Shown here: positions 9,724 to 17,258 of the stretch, piece after piece
Layout of the letters: each line of letters opens with the position of its first letter
How positions within the stretch are numbered: position 1 is the first letter of the stretch
Assembly: GCA_028713915.1 (NCBI GenBank)
Contig: JAQTNK010000033.1
Location: forward strand, 1-48,084
DNA length: 48,084 bases
Source of the DNA: Rhodocyclaceae bacterium
Lineage (GTDB): Bacteria > Pseudomonadota > Gammaproteobacteria > Burkholderiales > Rhodocyclaceae
Direction: 5' to 3'
Made by a program: the position numbers and the translations under genes
The notes under the pieces: model-generated
The model's database searches: none
Told to the model about the DNA's origin: nothing
The model's input: the letters and a program-made list of their open reading frames with translations, nothing else

Positions 9724-11003
9724 CAGAGCCCGGCGAAGACCGCGTCGGCCGCCGCGATGGTGGCGGCGATGTCGGCGTCGGAGTGCGCGGCGGAGACGAA
9801 GCCCGCTTCGAAAGCCGACGGCGCGAAATAGACGCCCTTTTCGAGCATGGCGTGGAAGAAGCGGTTGAAGGCGTCCTTGTCGGCGCGCATCACTTCGGCG
9901 TAGGAAGTCGGCGGCTTCGCCGCGAAGTAAAGACCGAACATGCCGCCCACCGACTGCGCGGAAAACGTCACGCCGCGCGCCCGGGCCGCCGCGGCAAGAC
10001 CGTCGACGAGCGACTTGGTCTTCGCCGTCAGCGCTTCGTAGAAACCCGGCGCCTGGATCTTCTTCAACGTGGCGAGCCCCGCCGCCACCGAGAGCGGATT
10101 GCCGGACAACGTGCCGGCCTGATACACCGGCCCGAGCGGCGCGATCTTTTCCATGATGTCGCGGCGGCCGCCGAAGGCGCCGAGCGGCATGCCGCCGCCG
10201 ACGACCTTGCCGAAGGTCGACAGGTCCGGCTTGATGCCATAAAGGCCTTGCGCGCTGCTCAAGGCCACGCGAAAGCCGGTCATCACTTCGTCGAAGATCA
10301 GCACGGCGCCGTGCTGGGTGCACAGCTCGCGCATGGCCTTGAGGAACTCGGGCTTGGGCGCGATCAGGTTCATGTTGCCGGCGACGGCTTCGACGATGAC
10401 GCAGGCGATCTTGTCGCCGTGCGTGGCGAAGGCGTCGGTCAGCTGCGCCGCGTCGTTGTAGTCGAGCACCAGGGTGTGCTGGGCGAGATCGGCCGGCACG
10501 CCGGAGGAGGACGGATTGCCGAACGTCAGCATGCCCGAGCCGGCTTTCACCAGCAGGCTGTCGGCGTGGCCGTGGTAGCAGCCCTCGAACTTGACGATGG
10601 CGTCGCGGCCGGTGTGGCCGCGGGCAAGGCGAATGGCGCTCATGGTCGCTTCGGTGCCCGAGGAGACCAGGCGCACCAGCTCCATGCTCGGCACCAGTTT
10701 CACCAGCAGCTCGGCGAGTTCGATTTCGCCTTCGGTCGGCGCGCCGAAGGACAGGCCCTTGGCGGCGGCTTCCTGCACGGCGCGCACGACGTCGGGTTCG
10801 GCATGGCCGAGGATCAGCGGCCCCCAGGAGCCGACGTAGTCGAGGTAGCACTTGCCGTCCGCGTCCCAGGCGCAGGCGCCTTCGCCGCGGGCGAAGAAGC
10901 GCGGCGCGCCGCCGACGGAACGGAAGGCGCGCACGGGGGAATTGACGCCGCCGGGGATGGTTTTCTGGGCGCGGGCGAAAAGCTCTTCGTTGCGAGTTGC
11001 CAT
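9723..11003 (-). CDS. hemL: Glutamate-1-semialdehyde 2,1-aminomutase
   Basis: A 426-residue PLP enzyme that converts glutamate-1-semialdehyde to 5-aminolevulinate, the C5-pathway step of tetrapyrrole synthesis. The N-terminus has [12 protein letters not shown] (16-27), and [13 protein letters not shown] and GCYHGHAD follow. [10 protein letters not shown] binds the PLP ring, and [15 protein letters not shown] has the Schiff-base lysine K266. The length is normal. The start MATRNEE at 11003 was preferred to an in-frame ATG 18 nt upstream, which would come within 2 codons of the thiE stop region. It lies 10 nt after thiE and overlaps the sugE-like start. Confidence 0.97.
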   Translation of the reverse strand: MATRNEELFARAQKTIPGGVNSPVRAFRSVGGAPRFFARGEGACAWDADGKCYLDYVGSWGPLILGHAEPDVVRAVQEAAAKGLSFGAPTEGEIELAELLVKLVPSMELVRLVSSGTEATMSAIRLARGHTGRDAIVKFEGCYHGHADSLLVKAGSGMLTFGNPSSSGVPADLAQHTLVLDYNDAAQLTDAFATHGDKIACVIVEAVAGNMNLIAPKPEFLKAMRELCTQHGAVLIFDEVMTGFRVALSSAQGLYGIKPDLSTFGKVVGGGMPLGAFGGRRDIMEKIAPLGPVYQAGTLSGNPLSVAAGLATLKKIQAPGFYEALTAKTKSLVDGLAAAARARGVTFSAQSVGGMFGLYFAAKPPTSYAEVMRADKDAFNRFFHAMLEKGVYFAPSAFEAGFVSAAHSDADIAATIAAADAVFAGL

Positions 11004-11013
11004 GGTCAAAGCC

Positions 11014-11640
11014 TCAATCAAACAGTTTCTGGAAAGCCGCCGCGCGTTCCTGGATGTTCATGGCGTCGAAGAGGTCGGCGATCACCGCCACCATGTCGGC
11101 GCCGGCGGCGATGACTTCATGCGCGTTCTTCAGCGTGATGCCGCCGATCGCCGCCACCGGCAATTGCAGGCGGCGCTTGACTTCGCCGAGCAGCTCGAGC
11201 GAGACGCGCGTCGCGTCGGGCTTGGTGCCCGAGGCAAAGACGCTGCCGACGGCAATGTAGTCGGCGCCGGCGGCGGCCGCCTGTTCGGCGCGGCCGATGT
11301 CGTTGTAGCAGGAAACCCCGAGGATGCGCCTGTCGCCCAGCGCCTGGCGCGCCATGGCGACGTCGCCGTCTTCGCGGCCCAGATGGGCGCCGTCGGCGCC
11401 GATTTCCAGCGCCAGCCAGAGATCGTCATTGACGATCAGCTTGGCGTCGGCGGCGCGGCAGATGCGCAGCAGTTCGGCGGCCTGCGCGCGCTTCAGCGGC
11501 GCCGGCGCGAACTTGTTGCGGTACTGGACGAAGCGCACGCCGCCGGCCAGGGCGCTGGCGACCAGCGCGGAAAGCCGCGGCAGCAGGTTGTCGCTGGGGG
11601 TGATGGCGTAGAGGCCGCGCAGCGGAATGCACTCAGGCAT
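11014..11640 (-). CDS. thiE: Thiamine-phosphate synthase
   Basis: A 208-residue TIM-barrel enzyme that joins HMP pyrophosphate and the thiazole phosphate to make thiamine phosphate. Motifs in order are VQYRNK (38-43), NDD (71-73), [13 protein letters not shown] (81-93), [11 protein letters not shown] (131-141) and AIGGI (164-168), which bind pyrophosphate and Mg2+. The start overlaps the end of thiD by 8 nt, consistent with coupled expression of two consecutive pathway steps. thiG and thiS are not in the window. Confidence 0.96.
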   Translation of the reverse strand: MPECIPLRGLYAITPSDNLLPRLSALVASALAGGVRFVQYRNKFAPAPLKRAQAAELLRICRAADAKLIVNDDLWLALEIGADGAHLGREDGDVAMARQALGDRRILGVSCYNDIGRAEQAAAAGADYIAVGSVFASGTKPDATRVSLELLGEVKRRLQLPVAAIGGITLKNAHEVIAAGADMVAVIADLFDAMNIQERAAAFQKLFD

Positions 11641-12472
11641 CTTCTTTATCCTCGTTCCGGGCCCAGAAGAAGCGGTCGGGAATGAACTGCCCCATGCCGG
11701 GACGGAAGCCGGCAGCCAGGGCCTGCCAAGTGTATTCCTGCGCGTCGCGCACGGCGTCGGCGATTTCCAGGCCGTTGGCGAGATTGGCGGCGATGGCCGA
11801 GGCCAGCGTGCAGCCCGAGCCGTGGTAGCTGCCGGGCAGGCGCTCCCAGCGGTCGCTGCGCACGACGCCGTCGTCGCCGTAGAGCGTATTGACGACCTGC
11901 GCCGTGTTGGCGTGGGTGCCGGTGACGAGGACGAATTCGCAGCCGCCGGCGACGAGCCGACGCGCGCACTCGGCGAGGTCGGGATCGTCGTCCTCGACTT
12001 CGTCGTCCAGCGCCAGGCGGCGCGCTTCGAGGCTGTTGGGCGTCAGGATCGTCGTCTGCGGCAGCAGCAGCTCGATCATCGCGGCAATGGTCTCGTCGTC
12101 GGCGAGCGCATCGCCGCGCCCGGACGCGAGCACCGGATCGAGCACCAGCGGGATGTCGGGATAGTCGGCGAGAATCTCGGCGATGACGGAGACGACTTCC
12201 GCGCTGCCGAGCATGCCGAGCTTGAAGGCGGCGATCGGCATGTCTTCGAGCAGCGCGCGCGCCTGGTCGGCCACCCAGTCGGCGTCGATGGGCAGCACGT
12301 CCTCGACGCCGCCGGTATCCTGGATGGTCAGCGCCGTGACGACGGAAAGCGGATGGCAGCCCATGCTGGCCAGCGTCAGGATGTCGGCCTGCAGGCCGGC
12401 GCCGCCGGTCGGGTCGGACGCGGCGAAGGTCATCACGATGGGCGGCAGGAGATCGGGAGGAGCAGTGGCCAT
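11633..12472 (-). CDS. thiD: Hydroxymethylpyrimidine/phosphomethylpyrimidine kinase
   Basis: A 279-residue ribokinase-fold enzyme that phosphorylates HMP and HMP phosphate for thiamine synthesis. Visible motifs are FAASDPTGGAGLQAD at the N-terminus, LDPVLASGRGDAL, LTPNSLEARRL, and the anion hole GSYHGSGCTLASAIAA with the catalytic Cys-containing GSGC. The N-terminal Gly motif reads DPTGGAG where DSSGGAG is common. The start MATAPPDLL (12472) was chosen over an ATG 78 nt upstream, which would run into the divergent rubredoxin start. First gene of the thiD-thiE-hemL-sugE series. Confidence 0.96.
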   Translation of the reverse strand: MATAPPDLLPPIVMTFAASDPTGGAGLQADILTLASMGCHPLSVVTALTIQDTGGVEDVLPIDADWVADQARALLEDMPIAAFKLGMLGSAEVVSVIAEILADYPDIPLVLDPVLASGRGDALADDETIAAMIELLLPQTTILTPNSLEARRLALDDEVEDDDPDLAECARRLVAGGCEFVLVTGTHANTAQVVNTLYGDDGVVRSDRWERLPGSYHGSGCTLASAIAANLANGLEIADAVRDAQEYTWQALAAGFRPGMGQFIPDRFFWARNEDKEDA

Positions 12473-12476
12473 GGGG

Positions 12477-12507
12477 CTGACACGCCCGGCGGGCGCTGGG
12501 GTAAGAT
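12477..12507 (+). promoter_or_regulatory. Candidate rubredoxin promoter
   Basis: CTGACA (12477-12482) and TAAGAT (12502-12507) are separated by 19 bp, a long but usable spacing. They lie in the 76-bp divergent gap between thiD and the rubredoxin gene, 42 nt before its ATG. Confidence 0.3.
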
Positions 12508-12548
12508 GGTCCGATTCTAACCGAAACCATTGCCGTCCCTTGCCAGCC

Positions 12549-12731
12549 ATGAACGACGCCGTCGGCTACCGCACCTGGATCTGCCAGGTATGCGGCCACA
12601 TCTACAACGAAGCCGAAGGCAGCCCGGAGGAAGGCATCGCCCCCGGCACGCGCTGGGAGGATTTGCCGCCGAACTGGGTCTGCCCCGAGTGCGGCGCGCG
12701 CAAGGAAGATTTCGAGCCGGTGCGGGCGTAG
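12549..12731 (+). CDS. Rubredoxin
   Basis: A 60-residue one-iron electron carrier. The two knuckles CQVCG (C12, C15) and CPECG (C45, C48) provide the four Cys ligands of the Fe centre. The conserved aromatic and GTRWEDLP residues between them are present. It belongs to the short, soluble class, probably passing electrons to a reductase or oxygenase that is not in the window. It is divergent from thiD and followed by a 222-nt gap with two perfect hairpins. Confidence 0.96.
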   Translation: MNDAVGYRTWICQVCGHIYNEAEGSPEEGIAPGTRWEDLPPNWVCPECGARKEDFEPVRA

Positions 12732-12872
12732 GCGCCCGGCGCCCGCCCCTTCATGCCGTGAGCATTTTCATCGCAGGGGCGGGTGTGCCTGCTTCGTGGC
12801 CATCGATGCCGCGCATCGCAATGACCCTGGCATAGACCTCGTCGACCCCGCCGTCCCGGGCCGCGCCGGCCG

Positions 12873-12898
12873 CGAGTGTCGGGCAGCGGCGACACTCG
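12873..12898 (+). terminator. Perfect 9-bp hairpin, terminator or leader structure
   Basis: CGAGTGTCG (12873-12881) pairs with CGACACTCG (12890-12898) around an 8-nt loop. There is no T-run after it, so an intrinsic terminator is only one option. A regulatory leader stem for the following gene is the other. Confidence 0.4.
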
Positions 12899-12901
12899 TC
12901 C

Positions 12902-12920
12902 TGCCGCGACGACCGCGGCA
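12902..12920 (+). other. Perfect 7-bp hairpin in the same leader
   Basis: TGCCGCG (12902-12908) pairs with CGCGGCA (12914-12920) around a 5-nt loop, only 3 nt after the preceding hairpin and 22 nt before the GAGGAG ribosome binding site. No T-run follows. Confidence 0.4.
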
Positions 12921-12942
12921 AGATGGCGGCGTCCAGCTGATC

Positions 12943-12948
12943 GAGGAG
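12943..12948 (+). promoter_or_regulatory. Shine-Dalgarno that fixes a GTG start
   Basis: GAGGAG stands 5 nt before the GTG at 12954. It marks that codon as the start of the small Cys-rich membrane protein, in preference to the in-frame ATG at 12876 inside the first hairpin. Confidence 0.6.
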
Positions 12949-12953
12949 ACAGA

Positions 12954-13241
12954 GTGCATTGCACTGGTTGCCCAAGTTGTACCCTGCGCGCCGAATGCGG
13001 GAACTCCGGCCGCTACGTCGAGCGCGTCGCCAAATGGGGCGGTTCCGCGCTGTCCTTCCTCGGCTCGCTGTTGCTGGCGACGACCAAGGGCGCGGGTTCT
13101 TCGCCGTTCGTCTTTCTGCTCCTGGTGGTCGCCAGCGGCGCCTGGACCGTGGCGGGCGTCGTCATGCGCGACCGGGCCCTGGTGGCGTCGAGCCTCCTCG
13201 GCGTGGCGTTCAACCTTTCCGCCACGCTGATCCGCCTTTAG
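12954..13241 (+). CDS. Small Cys-rich two-helix membrane protein, unrecognised
   Basis: A 95-residue protein of no family I recognise. The N-terminus reads MHCTGCPSCTLRAEC, with Cys at 3, 6, 9 and 15 (C-x2-C-x2-C-x5-C), a spacing that could bind a metal or an Fe-S centre. Two hydrophobic helices follow, at about 31-43 and 49-66 (FVFLLLVVASGAWTVAGVV), with a shorter third segment ending in LSATLIRL. The GTG start is supported by GAGGAG 5 nt upstream. It lies downstream of rubredoxin in the same direction and converges on the lipoprotein gene 9 bp away. A redox link to rubredoxin is possible but only by position. Confidence 0.6.
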   Translation: MHCTGCPSCTLRAECGNSGRYVERVAKWGGSALSFLGSLLLATTKGAGSSPFVFLLLVVASGAWTVAGVVMRDRALVASSLLGVAFNLSATLIRL

Positions 13242-13250
13242 GCCGCCGGC

Positions 13251-14447
13251 CTATTTCCTCTTGATTTCGCCGCGCTCGTCCAGCCAGCGCGCGGCATCCT
13301 TGGCCAGCCATTCGCGGGCGATCGCATCCTTCTTCACGTAGGCGTCGAGAAACGCGGTGGTGACGGCCTGGATGGCCGCCACGCCGATGGCCAGCGATGT
13401 CGGCGAGCTGCGGGCGCCGACGTCGCCGCCGCCGCGGCCGCCGAAGCCGCCCGTGTCGCGGCTGCCCTTGCGGCCGCCGTGGCGCCGGCCGCCTTGCGAT
13501 TCGTTGCCGCTTGCGCCGGCCTGGTCCGGCGTGCGAATGTCCGCGCCGGCTTCGGGCTCGCCGCCGCTCAAGGTCGCGTGGCGCATGTCCGCCATCGTCA
13601 CCAGGTACTTGGCGCCGGCCGGCATGTACTGGAAAGGCGCCTTGCGCACGGACGGCGAGGTCACCAGGCCCAGCGCGTCGGCATCGTTGTCGCCGGTGAC
13701 GCAAAGCACCGGCCCGCGGATGTCGCCATAGCGAACGTCGAACGCGGCGCCGGAAAAATCGGCATACGGGCTCAGCGAAATGACGGCGGCAACGGGCAGC
13801 GGCAAGCTCGGCATGACGATGCCGCCGACGTTTTCGCCGGCCACCGTCATGGCGGCGTAAGCGCCCAGGTCGAAGCCGGCGATGGCGAGCCGCGACAAGT
13901 CGATGCGGTCGAAAGGCGCTTCCTGGCGCTGCTGGCGACGGCTCAGTTCGGCCAGGACGTCGGCCAGCGCCGCGATGCGGGCGGTCATCGCCTTGGCCGC
14001 ATAGCGTTCGCGGGCGAGCGCGCTGAAGTCGCCCGAGCGGGCTGCCGCCGAAGACCACGCCTTGGCGTCGGCGGCGAGCGGCTGCAACGAGAGCACCGCA
14101 TAGCCGCTGCGCGCCCACGCCGTTCGCCACGCCTCGCCGCCGGAGCGCGTTTCACCCAGCGCCGGCAGATAGATGACCAGCGGCACCGCGCCGCTCGTCG
14201 CCGGAACGGTCAGTGCGACGTCGATGCTGCGCTGCCCGATGGCCCAGGTGGCGAAGCTGGTGGCGATGCTGTACTGGTCGTCGGCGAGATAGCCGCGGCC
14301 GGCAAATTGCTTGACCATCGCCGTGTCCGGCTTCGGCTGGGCTTGGGTGGAGCAGCCCGTCAGCAGGCTAAGCGCCAGCGCGGTAGCGCCGAAGCCGCGC
14401 AGGCCCACGGCCGACGCGGACGACTTGTTCCCGGATCGTTGTTGCAC
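13251..14447 (-). CDS. Alpha/beta-hydrolase-like lipoprotein with Asp at the nucleophile elbow
   Basis: A 398-residue probable lipoprotein. The signal peptide ends in the lipobox LLTGC (C32). The body resembles dienelactone/PAF-acetylhydrolase-type alpha/beta hydrolases: [13 protein letters not shown] provides the oxyanion strand, [15 protein letters not shown] the elbow, [11 protein letters not shown] the acid strand, and [10 protein letters not shown] the likely His. The elbow is G-F-D193-L-G, with Asp where Ser or Cys is usual. A low-complexity Gly/Arg-rich insert (about 310-345) precedes a C-terminal helix pair. It could be an Asp-nucleophile hydrolase, as in dehalogenases and epoxide hydrolases, or an inactive binding protein. 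Its substrate is unknown. Confidence 0.7.
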   Translation of the reverse strand: MQQRSGNKSSASAVGLRGFGATALALSLLTGCSTQAQPKPDTAMVKQFAGRGYLADDQYSIATSFATWAIGQRSIDVALTVPATSGAVPLVIYLPALGETRSGGEAWRTAWARSGYAVLSLQPLAADAKAWSSAAARSGDFSALARERYAAKAMTARIAALADVLAELSRRQQRQEAPFDRIDLSRLAIAGFDLGAYAAMTVAGENVGGIVMPSLPLPVAAVISLSPYADFSGAAFDVRYGDIRGPVLCVTGDNDADALGLVTSPSVRKAPFQYMPAGAKYLVTMADMRHATLSGGEPEAGADIRTPDQAGASGNESQGGRRHGGRKGSRDTGGFGGRGGGDVGARSSPTSLAIGVAAIQAVTTAFLDAYVKKDAIAREWLAKDAARWLDERGEIKRK

Positions 14448-14610
14448 CTGGTCCTTCCTCCTCTGGCTCCGCGCCGCAGCTTACCGGCGCAAGTCGCACG
14501 CGGGTGTTTCACGCGCGGACCAAGATGTAATCGAATGTAAGCGATCGCCTGCGCCGACAAGACGGTGTTGCTTTTCCTCCGGCCTGCCAGCGATTACAAT
14601 GAGAAAAGTC
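14448..14610. promoter_or_regulatory. Divergent promoter region lipoprotein / yqgE
   Basis: A 163-bp gap between divergent genes. TACAAT at 14595-14600 is a good -10 for yqgE but sits only 11 bases before its chosen ATG and has no clear -35. No gene, repeat or riboswitch was seen here. Confidence 0.35.
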
Positions 14611-15183
14611 ATGGATACCGTCAGCCTCGCCAACCATTTTCTCATCGCCATGCCGGCCATGGCCGATCCGAACTTCGCCCGCACGCTCACCTACGTCTGC
14701 GAGCACAACGCCGAAGGCGCGCTCGGCATCATCGTCAATCGGCCCATCGACATGAACGTGGCCGGGCTGTTCGAGCGCGTCAACATTCCCCTCGAAGCCG
14801 AGACCGCCAAGACCGAGCTCGCCGGCCTGCCGGTCTATTTCGGCGGCCCGGTGCAGACCGACCGCGGCTTCGTCCTGCATCGCCCGAAGGGACGCTGGCA
14901 TTCGACGCTGACCGTCACCGACGAGATCGGCCTCACCAGTTCGCGCGACATCCTGCAGGCGATGAGCGAATCCGGCGTGCCGCACGAAGTCGTCATCACC
15001 CTCGGCTACGCCGGCTGGTCGGCCGGCCAGCTCGAATACGAGTTGTCGCAGAACGCCTGGCTCACCGTCGCCGCCGACAGCCACATCCTGTTCCGCCTGC
15101 CGCCGGAAGAACGCCTGCCGGCGGCGATGCAATTGCTCGGCATCGATTTCGCCAACCTCTCCGAAATCGCCGGGCATGCCTGA
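14611..15183 (+). CDS. yqgE: YqgE/AlgH family protein
   Basis: A 190-residue cytoplasmic protein of the UPF0301 (YqgE/AlgH) family, whose biochemical role is not established. It has the family hallmarks: [21 protein letters not shown] near the N-terminus, [21 protein letters not shown], the DILQAM segment and [14 protein letters not shown]. The ATG at 14611 was preferred to the in-frame ATG at 14599, which overlaps a TACAAT box. Its end overlaps ruvX by 8 nt, and the yqgE-ruvX-pyrR-pyrB order is conserved in proteobacteria. Confidence 0.93.
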   Translation: MDTVSLANHFLIAMPAMADPNFARTLTYVCEHNAEGALGIIVNRPIDMNVAGLFERVNIPLEAETAKTELAGLPVYFGGPVQTDRGFVLHRPKGRWHSTLTVTDEIGLTSSRDILQAMSESGVPHEVVITLGYAGWSAGQLEYELSQNAWLTVAADSHILFRLPPEERLPAAMQLLGIDFANLSEIAGHA

Positions 15184-15655
15184 TGGGTCAGCGGGCCACG
15201 CGGCGGGCGCTGCGGCGGGCGACTTGGTGCTCGCCTTCGACTTCGGCACGGAGCGCATCGGCGTCGCCGTCGGCGCCACAATGCTGAAGAACGCCCGGCC
15301 CCTCGCCACCATCTCCGCCGCCGCGAATGCGGTGCGCTTCGACGCCATCGGGCGACTCATCGCCGAGTGGCAGCCGGCGCGCCTGGTGGTCGGGCTGCCG
15401 CTCGCCCTCGACGGCAGCGAGCACGACATGACGGCGCGTTGCCGCCGCTTCGCCCAGCAGCTGCACGGCCGTTTCCGCCTGCCGGTGGAGTTCGCCGACG
15501 AGCGCCTGTCGTCGGCCGCGGCGGAATCCCGCCTGCGCGCTCGCGGCCACGACCTGCGCCGCGGCAAGGCGGCGGTCGATGCCGAAGCCGCGGCAATCAT
15601 CCTGCAATCCTATTTCGATCGGACCCACCATGCCGACCCTGCCCGCAGCAGTTGA
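15176..15655 (+). CDS. ruvX: RuvX/YqgF, RNase H-fold nuclease
   Basis: A 159-residue RNase H-like protein, called the putative pre-16S rRNA nuclease or Holliday-junction resolvase homologue. The first catalytic Asp lies in [15 protein letters not shown] (20-34), [12 protein letters not shown] follows, and [14 protein letters not shown] supplies the DER motif. [13 protein letters not shown] near the end gives the last acidic residue. The N-terminus has about 15 extra Gly/Ala-rich residues before the first strand. It overlaps yqgE by 8 nt and pyrR by 26 nt. Confidence 0.93.
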   Translation: MPDGSAGHAAGAAAGDLVLAFDFGTERIGVAVGATMLKNARPLATISAAANAVRFDAIGRLIAEWQPARLVVGLPLALDGSEHDMTARCRRFAQQLHGRFRLPVEFADERLSSAAAESRLRARGHDLRRGKAAVDAEAAAIILQSYFDRTHHADPARSS

Positions 15656-16127
15656 GCTCTGCCAGCGCCTCGCCGACCTGATGCGGCCGCACGTCACGCC
15701 GGCCACGGCGCTGGTCGGCATCCACACCGGCGGCGTCTGGATCGCCGAATGGCTGCACCGCGAACTCGGCCTCGTGCAACCGCTCGGCAGCATGAACGTT
15801 TCCTTCTACCGCGACGACTACCATCAGCGCGGGCTGCAAGGCGGACGCAAGCCGTCGGCGATTCCCTTCGACGTCACCGACGCCCACATCATCATCGTCG
15901 ACGACGTGCTCTACACCGGGCGCACCATTCGCGCGGCGCTGAACGAGCTGTTCGACTACGGCCGGCCGGCCAAGGTCGAGCTCGCCGTGCTCGCCGATCG
16001 CGGCGGCCGCGAGCTGCCGATCGCCGCGACCTACTGCCCGCACACGCTGACCCTGCCCGCGGCGCAAAGCCTCAATCTCGAGCGCACCGAGGACGGCAGC
16101 CTCGAATTCACGGTAGTCGAAAAATGA
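15630..16127 (+). CDS. pyrR: PyrR, bifunctional pyrimidine regulator/uracil phosphoribosyltransferase
   Basis: A 165-residue type I phosphoribosyltransferase. [19 protein letters not shown] (about 88-106) is the PRPP-binding motif, preceded by [12 protein letters not shown], both typical of PyrR. In Gram-positive bacteria PyrR binds pyr mRNA leaders; in proteobacteria it more often acts as a uracil PRTase or a protein regulator. No anti-terminator leader is visible here. The start [10 protein letters not shown] (15630) lies inside the ruvX frame. Its stop overlaps the pyrB ATG by 4 nt, a firm sign of one operon. Confidence 0.94.
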   Translation: MPTLPAAVELCQRLADLMRPHVTPATALVGIHTGGVWIAEWLHRELGLVQPLGSMNVSFYRDDYHQRGLQGGRKPSAIPFDVTDAHIIIVDDVLYTGRTIRAALNELFDYGRPAKVELAVLADRGGRELPIAATYCPHTLTLPAAQSLNLERTEDGSLEFTVVEK

Positions 16128-17086
16128 CCCACGACCCCCAGCTCAACAAGCACGGCGAGTTGCAGCACCTGCTGACCATCGACGGCCTGCCGCGCGAAAT
16201 CATCACCTCGATCCTCGACGCCGCCGCGCCCTTCACCGAAGTCGCCGAGCGCGAAGTGAAGAAGGTGCCGCTGCTGCGCGGCAAGAGCGTGTTCAACCTG
16301 TTCTTCGAGAACTCGACGCGCACGCGCACCACCTTCGAGATCGCGGCGAAGCGCTTGTCCGCCGACGTCATCAACCTCAACATCAACACCTCCTCGACGA
16401 CGAAAGGCGAGACGCTGCTCGACACCGTCGACAACCTCGCCGCCATGCAGGCCGACATGTTCGTCGTGCGCCACGCCTCGAGCGGCGCGCCGCACCTGAT
16501 CGCCCAGCACCTGCGCAACATCGGCGCCGACCACATCCGCGTCGTCAATGCCGGCGACGGCCGCCACGCCCATCCGACGCAGGGCCTGCTGGACATGTAC
16601 ACGATCCGGCACTACAAGAAGGACTTCGCCAATCTCACCGTCGCCATCGTCGGCGACGTGCTGCACTCGCGCGTCGCGCGCAGCCAGATCCACGCGCTCA
16701 ACATCCTCGGCGTGCCGGAAGTGCGCGTCGTCGCGCCGAAGACCCTGCTGCCCAACGAGGTCGAGCGCATGGGCGTGCGCGTCTTCAACGACATGCGCGA
16801 AGGCCTGCGCGGCGTCGATGTCGTCATGATGCTGCGCCTGCAGAATGAGCGCATGAACGGCGCCCTGCTGCCGAGCACGCAGGAATACTTCAAGTACTAC
16901 GGCCTCACGCCCGACAAGCTCGACCTGGCCAAGCCTGATGCTATCGTCATGCACCCGGGACCGATGAATCGCGGCGTCGAGATCGACTCCGCCGTGGCGG
17001 ACGGCGGCCAGGCGGTGATCCTGCCGCAGGTCACCTTCGGCATCGCGGTGCGCATGGCCGTGATGTCGATGCTGGCGGGCAATTGA
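16124..17086 (+). CDS. pyrB: Aspartate carbamoyltransferase catalytic subunit
   Basis: A 320-residue enzyme that carbamoylates aspartate in the second step of pyrimidine synthesis. [11 protein letters not shown] (62-72) is the carbamoyl-phosphate site, [12 protein letters not shown] binds the substrate, and [11 protein letters not shown] the aspartate. No pyrI regulatory subunit follows; instead a dihydroorotase-like gene does, which is the class-A ATCase arrangement of pseudomonads and many betaproteobacteria. The start overlaps pyrR by ATGA. A GC-rich repeat begins directly after the stop. Confidence 0.97.
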   Translation: MTHDPQLNKHGELQHLLTIDGLPREIITSILDAAAPFTEVAEREVKKVPLLRGKSVFNLFFENSTRTRTTFEIAAKRLSADVINLNINTSSTTKGETLLDTVDNLAAMQADMFVVRHASSGAPHLIAQHLRNIGADHIRVVNAGDGRHAHPTQGLLDMYTIRHYKKDFANLTVAIVGDVLHSRVARSQIHALNILGVPEVRVVAPKTLLPNEVERMGVRVFNDMREGLRGVDVVMMLRLQNERMNGALLPSTQEYFKYYGLTPDKLDLAKPDAIVMHPGPMNRGVEIDSAVADGGQAVILPQVTFGIAVRMAVMSMLAGN

Positions 17087-17245
17087 TGGCCCCCCGCCCG
17101 CCAACCCCCGCCCCAGGGCGGGGGAGCGTGCCAGCTCGCTGCGCTCGATTGTCGCGGGGCGCGGCCGATTTCTTTCGGTGCGGTTGTTCGCTCCGCGAAC
17201 CTGCCGTCCGTCCTTGGGACGGCCCTGCGGCCGGACTGCTTCGTC
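17087..17245. repeat. GC-rich intergenic hairpin element, copy 2
   Basis: The pyrB-pyrX gap begins TGGCCCCCC right after the pyrB stop. It contains a perfect stem CCCCCGCCC (17105-17113)/GGGCGGGGG (17116-17124), the 14-mer GCTCGCTGCGCTCG (17134-17147) found identically at 31527-31540, and a second hairpin CCGTCC/GGACGG (17208-17213, 17217-17222). It lacks the exact GGGGCGGCCCGGCG end shared by the other two copies and is longer. Confidence 0.6.
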
Positions 17246-17258
17246 AACTGGGGAACGC

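Larger units (their letters stand above)
12732..12953 (+). other. Hairpin-rich gap between rubredoxin and a small membrane-protein gene
   Basis: No convincing gene lies here. A 74-codon antisense reading frame (12751-12975) has no recognisable family and no SD. The gap contains two consecutive perfect hairpins on the plus strand, at 12873-12898 and 12902-12920, then the strong ribosome binding site of the next gene. It could be a terminator region, a structured 5' leader, or both. Confidence 0.45.

Noticed and set aside
12473-12548. A TPP riboswitch upstream of thiD
   Set aside because: The gap is only 76 bp and lacks the CTGAGA and ACCTGA core motifs.
12751-12975. A 74-codon minus-strand frame in the gap after rubredoxin
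   Set aside because: It has no SD, no known family, and runs across the hairpins and the start of the supported plus-strand gene.
15600-15660. A PyrR-binding attenuator in front of the pyr genes
   Set aside because: pyrR and pyrB overlap their upstream genes, leaving no leader; no terminator or anti-terminator pair is visible.
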